A stretch of DNA of 64,000 nucleotides, from contig JAUXXH010000031.1 of NCBI GenBank assembly GCA_030684935.1, positions 30,311 to 94,310 on the forward strand, written 5' to 3'. The notes under the pieces were generated by a model. It was not told where the DNA came from, made no database searches, and saw only the letters and a program-made list of their open reading frames with translations. A program made the position numbers and the translations under genes. This document shows, in pieces, positions 45,091 to 52,214 of this stretch (the first letter of the stretch is position 1; each line of letters begins with the position of its first letter). This stretch comes from Pseudolabrys sp. Lineage in GTDB: Bacteria > Pseudomonadota > Alphaproteobacteria > Rhizobiales > Xanthobacteraceae.

Positions 45091-45990
45091 ATGGGTTTCG
45101 GTGTCTTCATTCATCGCTCAGATTCGATCTATGACGATAGCCCCGCGGAGCGTTATCAGTTTCCCAGTCAGTATCTAGGTCGTGTGGAGGCCTGCGTCGG
45201 CGACTGGATTGTCTATTACGAGCCGAGGAAGGTCGCTGACACTCGTGGCTACTTCGCGGTCGCCAAGGTCCAGCGCGTTATTCCCGATCCTTCTGCGGCC
45301 GGCATGTTTCTGGCCTTGATCGAGCCGGAGAGCTATCTCGACTTTGCCAATCCGGTACAATTTCACGACGCGAATGGCCCCGTCGAGAGAGGGGTGCTGA
45401 ACGAACAAGGCAAGATATCCGGTCGCGCGCAATCGGCTGTTCGGCCACTTTCGCAAGCGGATTTTCAGCGCATCGTTGCGTTAGGGCTCGAAGACAGGGC
45501 CCCGTTGCTGCCTCGCATCGGCGAAATGTCACCTGCTCCCGGGTTTGAGGAAGCTGAGGCCCCGTTTGAATTCGAAGAACAACGCGAGCGCGCAACTTTC
45601 ACCGTGTCGCGGATTGTCCGAGATCGAGTGTTTCGCAGGATTGTCTTGCGAGCCTATGATCAGCGTTGCGCGATTAGTGGTCTGAGGCTCATTAATGGTG
45701 GTGGTCGAGCGGAAGTTGATGCCGCCCATATTCGTCCGGTCGAAGACGGAGGTCCGGATATCGTGAGCAACGGCATCGCGCTTTCCGGGACGGCGCACTG
45801 GATGTTTGACCGCGGCTTGATCGGCCTATCGGACGACCTGAAGATTCTTGTTTCCAGGCAAGTGAACGACCCAGATGCCGTAAAGACCCTAATCAATCAA
45901 TCCGGCCAAGCAATTGCACCCGCTCGGATTTCGGAGCGACCGCATCCGCATTTTGTACGTTGGCATCGCGAGAACTGTTTCAAGCAGTAG
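45091..45990 (+). CDS. HNH endonuclease with PUA/EVE-like N-terminal domain
   Basis: A 299-residue protein. Residues 1-95 (YQFPSQYLGRVEACVGDWIVYYEP, then YFAVAKVQRVIPDP) resemble a PUA-superfamily (EVE-like) module of the sort that reads modified bases. Residues 165-299 carry an HNH_2 nuclease: C193 in RCAISG, then H213 (DAAHIRP), N227 (VSNGIAL) and H236 (TAHWMFDRGLI). Such fusions are predicted modification-dependent restriction enzymes. The DNA is visibly less GC-rich than its neighbours, consistent with transfer. It follows guaA by 49 bases on the same strand but is unrelated to it. ATG at 45091. Confidence 0.83.
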   Translation: MGFGVFIHRSDSIYDDSPAERYQFPSQYLGRVEACVGDWIVYYEPRKVADTRGYFAVAKVQRVIPDPSAAGMFLALIEPESYLDFANPVQFHDANGPVERGVLNEQGKISGRAQSAVRPLSQADFQRIVALGLEDRAPLLPRIGEMSPAPGFEEAEAPFEFEEQRERATFTVSRIVRDRVFRRIVLRAYDQRCAISGLRLINGGGRAEVDAAHIRPVEDGGPDIVSNGIALSGTAHWMFDRGLIGLSDDLKILVSRQVNDPDAVKTLINQSGQAIAPARISERPHPHFVRWHRENCFKQ

Positions 45991-46114
45991 CAACAGCTCC
46001 CAGCCTGTGGATTCAACCGATCCGGAACGTCGGTTCGGCACGGACCGGCCCTTTGGCTCGCGGGCTTCGACTTCGAATCACGGTCATCGCGCGTAGTCCG
46101 GGCTGACGCGCCGC

Positions 46115-47125
46115 CTATTCCGCCAGCCTTATCGGGTCGACCTTCAGGGTCACCACGACGCCGTTCTCATTCCAGTCGTAGTGGATCGAGCCGCGCAGAC
46201 GCCCGGTGACGCTGCGCTCGACCAGTTTGCTGCCATAGCTTCCGCCGCCGGTGGGCGCCGTGACCTTCGGTCCGCCGCTTTCGGTCCAGACCACCGTGAT
46301 GCCTTCGTCCTGCGCCGAGCATGAGACATCGAGCGTGCCGGTATCGACGGACAGGGCGCCGTATTTCAGGGAGTTCGTCGCCAGCTCGTGAACGATCAAA
46401 GCAAGAATGGTCGTCGCCGATTCACCGACGCTCATGCGGGGAACGGAGACACGGACCCGTCCGCTGAAGGCGCCGAGATCGTCATAGGGCGCCAGCAGCA
46501 CGGTCAGGAGATCGCCGAGAAGCGCCGAAGGCGCCTGCGTTTGTCCCGGGAGGGGCCGGACGAGATCGTGCGCGCGGCCCAGCGCCGTCAGCCTGAGCGT
46601 CAGTTCACTGGCCATGTCCTGAACGGTCGTCGTTGACCGGGAGGTGATGGCGGTGAGGCCGGAGGCAATGGCGAGCAGGTTCTTGACGCGGTGGCTCATC
46701 TCGCCGGCCAGCAGTTCGCGGCCTTCCTCGGCCTGCTTGCGGCCGGTGACGTCGATGAAAATGCCGAACATGATCCGCTGCACCATGCCGGCGTCATCGC
46801 CCTGGCCGCGCGCCGAGATCCACTTGAGTTCGTCGCCGATCATGATGCGGAAATCGATCTCATAGGGACCGATGATCGAGCGCGTCGCCGTGAAGGCCGC
46901 GCGGACCCGGTCGCGATCGGCCGGGTGGATGTGGGCGGAAAGATCCTCGAAGGTGACGTCGGTCGATCGTGAAATGCCCCACAGGTCGTAGGAATGGTCG
47001 TCCATCGCCAGCGCGTCGGTATCGACATTCCAGGACCACAGCGTGACCCCGGCCGCCTCGATGGCGCGCACCAGATTCTTGTGCTCCCAGAGGAGGGGCT
47101 TGAGGGTCTCGGGCGTCGTGGGCAT
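46115..47125 (-). CDS. PAS domain-containing HWE-type sensor histidine kinase
   Basis: A 336-residue cytoplasmic kinase without membrane segments. A PAS domain (about 17-128; ending FGIFIDVTGRKQAEEG) precedes an HWE-type phosphoacceptor box with H145 in EMSHRVKNLLA, and an ATPase domain with HELATNSLKYGALS as the N box. The PAS lacks the GRNCRFLQ motif of LOV photosensors, so the ligand is unknown. HWE and HisKA_2 kinases commonly phosphorylate PhyR-type or single-domain regulators; the phyR and CheY-like genes of this window are possible partners, by inference. ATG at 47125 starts at the family-typical position. Confidence 0.88.
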   Translation of the reverse strand: MPTTPETLKPLLWEHKNLVRAIEAAGVTLWSWNVDTDALAMDDHSYDLWGISRSTDVTFEDLSAHIHPADRDRVRAAFTATRSIIGPYEIDFRIMIGDELKWISARGQGDDAGMVQRIMFGIFIDVTGRKQAEEGRELLAGEMSHRVKNLLAIASGLTAITSRSTTTVQDMASELTLRLTALGRAHDLVRPLPGQTQAPSALLGDLLTVLLAPYDDLGAFSGRVRVSVPRMSVGESATTILALIVHELATNSLKYGALSVDTGTLDVSCSAQDEGITVVWTESGGPKVTAPTGGGSYGSKLVERSVTGRLRGSIHYDWNENGVVVTLKVDPIRLAE

Positions 47126-47338
47126 CGGGGCTCCAACATCTTTTTCGTTACGGCAGGGGGCGCGGCCTCCATAATCTTCAGCGCCCGCTTCTTGTTTATA
47201 GCCCGCAAAACGAAAAAGCGAAGCGTGAGCCCGCGCGAGCGCTGGCCAGAGAATTGTGTCGGCACGTGGAAACGCTGCCGTTGTGCAGGGACATGCGGCC
47301 GCACGCGGTATCATGGTGTGAAAGATCGGCAGCGCGGC

Positions 47339-47368
47339 GCTCCCGCTGCCGTCGCTAGCAGCGGGAGC
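47339..47368 (-). terminator. Terminator-like hairpin after yghU
   Basis: An 11-pair stem (GCTCCCGCTGC/GCAGCGGGAGC) with an eight-base loop, 19 bases downstream of the yghU stop. There is no T run on the minus strand. Confidence 0.45.
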
Positions 47369-47386
47369 CGCGCGCCGTAGTGCAGC

Positions 47387-48262
47387 TCAATTGGCTTTCG
47401 CCATCTTGTCCTGCGTCTTGGTGTCGAAGTCGCTGGCGTCATGCCGTTCGTGCAACTGGGTCGACGGATCGCCCTGGACGCGGTTGACCATGTTGCCGCG
47501 CCGGACGGCCGGCCGTTTCAGCAGCATGTCGGCCCAGCGCAGAACGTTCTTGTACTCGTGAACGCTGAGGAACTCGCCGGCGCCGTAGCGCAGGCCCTTG
47601 GCCATGCCGCCGTACCACGGGAAGATCGCCATGTCGGCGATTGTGTAGCTGGCACCGGCGACGTATTCGTTGTTGGCCAGCTGGCGGTCGAGCACGTCCA
47701 TCTGGCGTTTCACCTCCATGGCGAAACGGTCAATGGCGTATTCGATCTTGACCGGGGCGTAGGCATAGAAATGGCCGAAGCCGCCGCCGAGATAGGGCGC
47801 GCTGCCCATCTGCCAGAACAGCCACGATAGACACTCCGCGCGGAGCGCTGGCTCTGTCGGCAGGAAAGCGCCGAATTTCTCCGCCAGATACATCAGGATC
47901 GCGCCGGATTCGAAGACGCGGATCGGCTTGGCGCCGCTGCGGTCCATGAGCGCCGGGATCTTGGAATTCGGGTTCACGCCGACGAAGCCCGACCCGAACT
48001 GTTCGCCGTCGCTGATCCTGATCAGCCAGGCGTCGTATTCCGCACCCTTGTGTCCGGCGGCGAGCAACTCCTCCAGCAGGATCGTGACTTTCTGCCCATT
48101 GGGCGTGGCGAGAGAATAAAGCTGCAGGGGATGGCGCCCGACCGGCAATTCCTTCTCATGCGTCGGGCCCGCGATCGGCCGGTTGATGCTGGCGAACTTG
48201 CCGCCGCTGGGCTTGTTCCAGGTCCAGACTTTCGGCGGCGTGTAGTCGGGCGTCTCGCTCAT
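47387..48262 (-). CDS. yghU: Glutathione-dependent disulfide-bond oxidoreductase (YghU-type GST)
   Basis: A 291-residue glutathione transferase of the Nu class. The N-terminal extension and thioredoxin-like domain are seen in PLQLYSLATPNGQKVTILLEEL and the Ser-containing FESGAILMYLAEKFG; the C-terminal helical domain has GFGHFYAYAP, YVAGASYTIADMAIFPW and RPAVRRG. YghU binds two glutathiones and reduces disulfides and organic peroxides. ATG at 48262 follows AGGAG; a TTG six bases earlier is less likely. The gene is divergent from the Hen1-type gene. Confidence 0.93.
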   Translation of the reverse strand: MSETPDYTPPKVWTWNKPSGGKFASINRPIAGPTHEKELPVGRHPLQLYSLATPNGQKVTILLEELLAAGHKGAEYDAWLIRISDGEQFGSGFVGVNPNSKIPALMDRSGAKPIRVFESGAILMYLAEKFGAFLPTEPALRAECLSWLFWQMGSAPYLGGGFGHFYAYAPVKIEYAIDRFAMEVKRQMDVLDRQLANNEYVAGASYTIADMAIFPWYGGMAKGLRYGAGEFLSVHEYKNVLRWADMLLKRPAVRRGNMVNRVQGDPSTQLHERHDASDFDTKTQDKMAKAN

Positions 48263-48459
48263 CTGCAATCTCCTGCCAGCGCTTAAAGAGGGGTCGGCAA
48301 TTCGCCGACAGCGCTCTTACATAAAGCTTCGCACGGCGCGGACAACTCCCGCCTGTCACATTCGTGGACCGGCCTAAGTTTCACCCCGTCGAAACGGCGT
48401 GGCGGCGGACCCGGAGCGCAAGATGTGATAGGCTTTCGGTCAATGACCTATCGCTGCGC

Positions 48460-49059
48460 ATGACCTCCTGGCTCCACCAACAGCGGCTTGACGCCGCGCA
48501 TGACGCGGTGCGCGCCAGCGGCGCCAGCAGCGTACTCGATCTCGGCTGCGGCGATGGCGACCTTCTGGTCCGGCTGGTGTCCGAGCCGCAGATCGAGCGC
48601 ATCGTCGGCATCGATCTGTGCCAGGCGTCACTGCAGCGGCTGCGCGCGCGGCTCGACGCGCTGGAGGACGATGGCGCGGCGCAGGTCGAACTGGTCCACG
48701 GCTCGATGACCGAAAGCGGGGCGGACCTCGCCGGCTTCGATTGCGCCATTCTGATCGAGACCATCGAACATATCGATCCGCAACGGCTGTCGGTTCTTGA
48801 GCGCGCGGTGTTTGGCGCGATGCGGCCGGCGACGATTGTCATCACCACGCCGAATGCCGAGTTCAACCCGCTGCTCGGCGTGCCGTCGCACCGGTTCCGC
48901 CATCCGGATCATCGTTTCGAGTGGGATCGGGTGAGGTTTCAGCGCTGGGCCGAAGGCGTGGCCGCGCGCAACGGTTACATTGTCGCCTGCCGCGACATTG
49001 CCGGTTACCACCCGGCGCTCGGCGGCGCCAGCCAGATGGCGGTTTTCGAGGTTCGTTAA
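48460..49059 (+). CDS. Hen1-type 3'-terminal RNA ribose 2'-O-methyltransferase (stand-alone)
   Basis: A 199-residue SAM methyltransferase that matches the C-terminal catalytic domain of bacterial Hen1. SAM motif I is VLDLGCGDGDLLVRL (25-39) and the acidic strand-2 end is VGIDL (49-53). The Hen1 metal site is present as E100, E103, H104 in IETIEHID and H151 in DHRFEW, with VITTPNAEFN between. Hen1 adds a 2'-O-methyl at RNA 3' ends; with Pnkp it repairs cleaved RNA. Here the N-terminal Hen1 domain and Pnkp are both absent. ATG at 48460 is preferred; a GTG at 48364 would add 32 residues without similarity. Confidence 0.84.
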   Translation: MTSWLHQQRLDAAHDAVRASGASSVLDLGCGDGDLLVRLVSEPQIERIVGIDLCQASLQRLRARLDALEDDGAAQVELVHGSMTESGADLAGFDCAILIETIEHIDPQRLSVLERAVFGAMRPATIVITTPNAEFNPLLGVPSHRFRHPDHRFEWDRVRFQRWAEGVAARNGYIVACRDIAGYHPALGGASQMAVFEVR

Positions 49060-49271
49060 GGACGTCGCCGCCTTTACACGGTTCAACGCTTCCGCCCTGT
49101 CGCGATCATCGCGCCGTCGCGGCGGCAAAGATGTCGCGGGCCGTCATCCGGAAAATCACCACGGCTTTGTTCGAGATCAAGGGCGGCCGGCGCGGCTGGC
49201 GTAGGTCATTCCCAGACCTTCTCCTGCCAGTCCCGATGCGCCGTTTCGCGCCGTCTTGAAAGGATCCGCTC

Positions 49272-50345
49272 ATGCCGAAAATGAAAGCCGCCATCTTTGC
49301 CGAGAAGGGCCGCATTGTCCTCGATGACAAGCCAATCCCGGACGTCGGGCCGCTCGACGCGCTGATCCGTATTACCACCACGACGATCTGTGGCACCGAT
49401 GTGCACATCCTCAAGGGCGAGTATCCGGTCGAGCGCGGCCTGACCATCGGCCACGAGCCGGTCGGCGTCATCGAAAAACTCGGCGCGTCGGTTACGGGCT
49501 ACACCGAGGGCCAGCGCGTCATCGCCGGCGCCATCACGCCGAGCGGCCACAGTTATGCCTGCCTTTGCGGCTGCAGCTCGCAGGACGGGCCGGGCACCAA
49601 ACACGGCTTCAAGGCGATGGGCGGCTGGAAATTCGGCAATACCATCGACGGCTGCCAGGCCGAATATGTGCTGGTCAAGGATGCGCTCGCCAACCTGAGC
49701 CCGATCCCCGAGGGTCTCACCGACGAACAAGTCTTGATGTGCCCCGACATCATGTCGACCGGCTTTTCCGGCGCCGAGCGCGGCGGCGTCAAGATCGGCG
49801 ATACCGTGGTGGTGTTCGCGCTGGGGCCCATCGGTCTCTGCGCGGTGGCCGGCGCCAAGCTGATGGGCGCCAGCAGCATCATCGGCGTCGACACGGTGCC
49901 GGAGCGGCTCAAGGTGGCGAAGGCGCTCGGCGCCGATCATGTGGTGGATTTCAAGGCCGGCGATCCGGTCGAGCAGATCATGGCGCTGACCGATGGGCGC
50001 GGCGCCGATGTCGCCATCGAGGCGCTGGGCACGCAGGGCACCTTCGCGTCGGCGCTCAAGGTGCTACGGCCGGGCGGCACGCTGTCCAGCCTCGGCGTCT
50101 ATTCCAGCGATCTCGGCATTCCGCTCGGCGCCTTCGCTGCCGGGCTCGGCGACCTGACCATCGTCAGTACACTGTGTCCGGGCGGCAAGGAGCGGATGCG
50201 GCGGCTCATGAACATCGTCAGTTCGGGCCGCATCGACCTGAAGCCGCTGGTGACGCACCGCTTCAAGCTCGACGACATCGAGAAAGCCTACGACCTGTTC
50301 AGCAACCAGCGCGACGGCGTGCTGAAGGTGGCGATCACGCCGTAG
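49272..50345 (+). CDS. Zinc-dependent alcohol dehydrogenase (medium-chain)
   Basis: A 357-residue medium-chain dehydrogenase. The catalytic zinc region is TICGTDVHILKGEYP with GHEPVGVIEKLG; the Rossmann domain has VVVFALGPIGLCAVAGAKLMGA followed by IIGVDTVPERLKVAKALGA. The structural-zinc lobe (CLCGCSSQDGPGTKHGF) departs from the usual four-Cys pattern. It belongs with NAD(P)-dependent secondary alcohol or polyol dehydrogenases; the substrate is unknown. ATG at 49272 follows AAAGGATC. The dioxygenase at 50411 lies 65 bases downstream on the same strand. Confidence 0.92.
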   Translation: MPKMKAAIFAEKGRIVLDDKPIPDVGPLDALIRITTTTICGTDVHILKGEYPVERGLTIGHEPVGVIEKLGASVTGYTEGQRVIAGAITPSGHSYACLCGCSSQDGPGTKHGFKAMGGWKFGNTIDGCQAEYVLVKDALANLSPIPEGLTDEQVLMCPDIMSTGFSGAERGGVKIGDTVVVFALGPIGLCAVAGAKLMGASSIIGVDTVPERLKVAKALGADHVVDFKAGDPVEQIMALTDGRGADVAIEALGTQGTFASALKVLRPGGTLSSLGVYSSDLGIPLGAFAAGLGDLTIVSTLCPGGKERMRRLMNIVSSGRIDLKPLVTHRFKLDDIEKAYDLFSNQRDGVLKVAITP

Positions 50346-50410
50346 CCCGCCTTATTGTCGCTGAAGTTGGCACCGATCGTCGCGGCGATGTCCCGATGTG
50401 AGGTAGTCCC

Positions 50411-50974
50411 ATGCAGGCGACCCGGCGATCGATCCTGGCGGCGCTGCTGACGGCGCCGCCGGCCTTTATGCTCGGCACCCAAGCCGGCGCGCAGGAACTG
50501 CCGCTGACGCCGTCCTGCGGCGACAGCCCGGCGGCGACCGTGGCGCAGACCGCCGGCCCGTTCTACACGCCGAATGCGCCGCTGAAGCGCGACCTGTTCC
50601 CCGACGCGCCGCGCGGGCGGCGGCTGACGCTCGCGGGCTTCGTGGTCGACCGCGGCTGCAAGCCGGTCAAGGGCGCGCTGGTCGAGATCTGGCATGCCGA
50701 TCAGGAGGGGGCGTACGACAATAAAGGCCATCGGCTGCGCGGACACCAGTTGACCGACGAGGCCGGCCGCTGGGGCTTCAACACCATCGTCACGGCGCAG
50801 TATCCGGGCCGCACCGCGCACTATCATTTCCGGGTGCAGGCGCCGGGCGGTCGGCCGCTGATCACACAGCTCTATTTTCCCGACGACCCGCGCAATCGAA
50901 CCGACCGGCTGTTCGACGCCCGGCTGGTCCTGAAGATGGCGCCGAATCTGGCGCGCTTCGATTTCGTGGTCTGA
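50411..50974 (+). CDS. Exported intradiol ring-cleavage dioxygenase
   Basis: A 187-residue protein with a signal sequence bearing an RR pair (QATRRSILAALLTAPPAF, cleaved near AGAQE) and a short intradiol dioxygenase domain. The family opening QTAGPFYTP, the GALVEIWHADQEGAYDN stretch, and HYHF in the iron site are present. Likely ferric ligands are Y102, Y131, H137 and H139 by comparison with protocatechuate 3,4-dioxygenase. Enzymes of this type cleave catechols; most are cytoplasmic, but secreted single-domain forms occur. The substrate is unknown. Followed by a strong terminator. Confidence 0.89.
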   Translation: MQATRRSILAALLTAPPAFMLGTQAGAQELPLTPSCGDSPAATVAQTAGPFYTPNAPLKRDLFPDAPRGRRLTLAGFVVDRGCKPVKGALVEIWHADQEGAYDNKGHRLRGHQLTDEAGRWGFNTIVTAQYPGRTAHYHFRVQAPGGRPLITQLYFPDDPRNRTDRLFDARLVLKMAPNLARFDFVV

Positions 50975-50982
50975 TGCAAAAT

Positions 50983-51014
50983 GCGCAGCCGGCGCGAACC
51001 GGCTGCGCTTTTTT
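50983..51014. terminator. Bidirectional rho-independent terminator
   Basis: A ten-pair GC stem (GCGCAGCCGG/CCGGCTGCGC) with six-base loop and six Ts, with A residues on the left, between the dioxygenase and the converging 2OG-oxygenase gene. Confidence 0.9.
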
Positions 51015-51020
51015 CGTGGC

Positions 51021-52007
51021 TTACCCCGCGAAGTTCGCAGCGATCCGCTGCTGCAGATAGTCGTGCGCGGTGATGGGTTCGTAGAGTTTACCCGGGCCCT
51101 GGATGATGGCGTCCTTGTTGGCCTGGCAGAAGAACGGCAGCGAATAACGCGGGCCCAGATACTCGTCCTGACGCGGCATGCGCACGCGGTGCAGCGTTGA
51201 CAGCAGCTTGTCGTCGCTCCAGCGCCGCAACATGTCGCCGATGTTGCAGGTGATGACGCCGGGCAGCGGCTCGACATCGGTCCATTCCAGTTCGCCGGCT
51301 TCCTTGCCGGGGCAGAGCTGAAGGCCGCCCTGGCCGGTGCGCTGGTGCAGCAGCGTCAGGCAATCGAAGTCGGTGTGGGCGCCGGCGCGCCAGCCGGTGA
51401 AGTCTTCCGGCTTGGCGTTCTCCATCGGAAGATAATGCAGCAGCCGCAACGTGCTCTGGTACTCGGCTGAGTTCGGGTCGTGCGCCTCGGTGAAGAAGTC
51501 CGGCTTGAAGCCGAGCTTGAGCGCAAAGCACGACAGCACCTTCATGCCGACCGCCCAGTTGGCGCGCTCGAACGCCAGCATCACCGCCTTGAAGCCCGGC
51601 AATTCGTCGCCGTTCGGCCATAGCTTCGCCATGCGCGGCACGGTGACCTGGTAGGATTCCTTGTTGTCGGCGGTGCCGGTCGAAGGCCGCACCTGGCTCT
51701 TGTATTCCCAGCCGGCATTGGTGCCCTTGAGCAGCGGGTATTGCGCCTTGGTGTCGTTCGACAGCGCAAAGAAGCGCGCGGTCATGTCGAAGGCTTCGTC
51801 GATCTGTTCCTGCGGGATGCCGTGGTTGATCAGCTGGAAGAAGCCGATCTCGGTCGAGGCGTTCCAGAGCTGGTCGGCGATCTCGGCCTTGCGGGCTTCG
51901 AAATTGCGCAGATCGATACGCGGCACGTCGCGGTGCTTCAGACCGCCGATGCCGCCGAATGTTTTTTCCTGATTGAGTTCGGCGAGGCCGTAGGCAGGCG
52001 TGTTCAT
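51021..52007 (-). CDS. 2-oxoglutarate/Fe(II)-dependent oxygenase (isopenicillin N synthase-like)
   Basis: A 328-residue cytoplasmic oxygenase with the DIOX_N opening (VPRIDLRNFEARK and EIGFFQLINHGIP) and a jelly-roll core. Iron ligands are H211 and D213 in GAHTDFDCLTLL and H273 in LHRVRMP; R287 in GPRYSLPFF would hold the 2-oxoglutarate carboxylate. The family includes ethylene-forming enzyme, gibberellin and flavonoid oxygenases in bacteria and plants; the substrate here is unknown. ATG at 52007 is selected by GGAGACAATC upstream. Confidence 0.9.
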   Translation of the reverse strand: MNTPAYGLAELNQEKTFGGIGGLKHRDVPRIDLRNFEARKAEIADQLWNASTEIGFFQLINHGIPQEQIDEAFDMTARFFALSNDTKAQYPLLKGTNAGWEYKSQVRPSTGTADNKESYQVTVPRMAKLWPNGDELPGFKAVMLAFERANWAVGMKVLSCFALKLGFKPDFFTEAHDPNSAEYQSTLRLLHYLPMENAKPEDFTGWRAGAHTDFDCLTLLHQRTGQGGLQLCPGKEAGELEWTDVEPLPGVITCNIGDMLRRWSDDKLLSTLHRVRMPRQDEYLGPRYSLPFFCQANKDAIIQGPGKLYEPITAHDYLQQRIAANFAG

Positions 52008-52214
52008 GATTGTCTCCATTGCTGATTGCGGGGACAATGATCGAGCAGAGGCCGGGATTGAGCGAGGGTCGGTGCCGGCCGCAGAACGAAACCTTCGATC
52101 TTTGCCGAGCAATGTCCCGGGTACGGAGACCCTGACCGCTTCTACTCAGTAACGATAAATACTAAGACCTGGAATTAGAGACAAGCCCATAAGTTAGGCA
52201 AATGGTCGAACCCA

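Noticed and set aside
46023..46050. A GGAAC near the 3' side of the HNH gene considered as an EcfG promoter.
   Set aside because: No CGTT at 16 or 17 bases and no gene start downstream on that strand.
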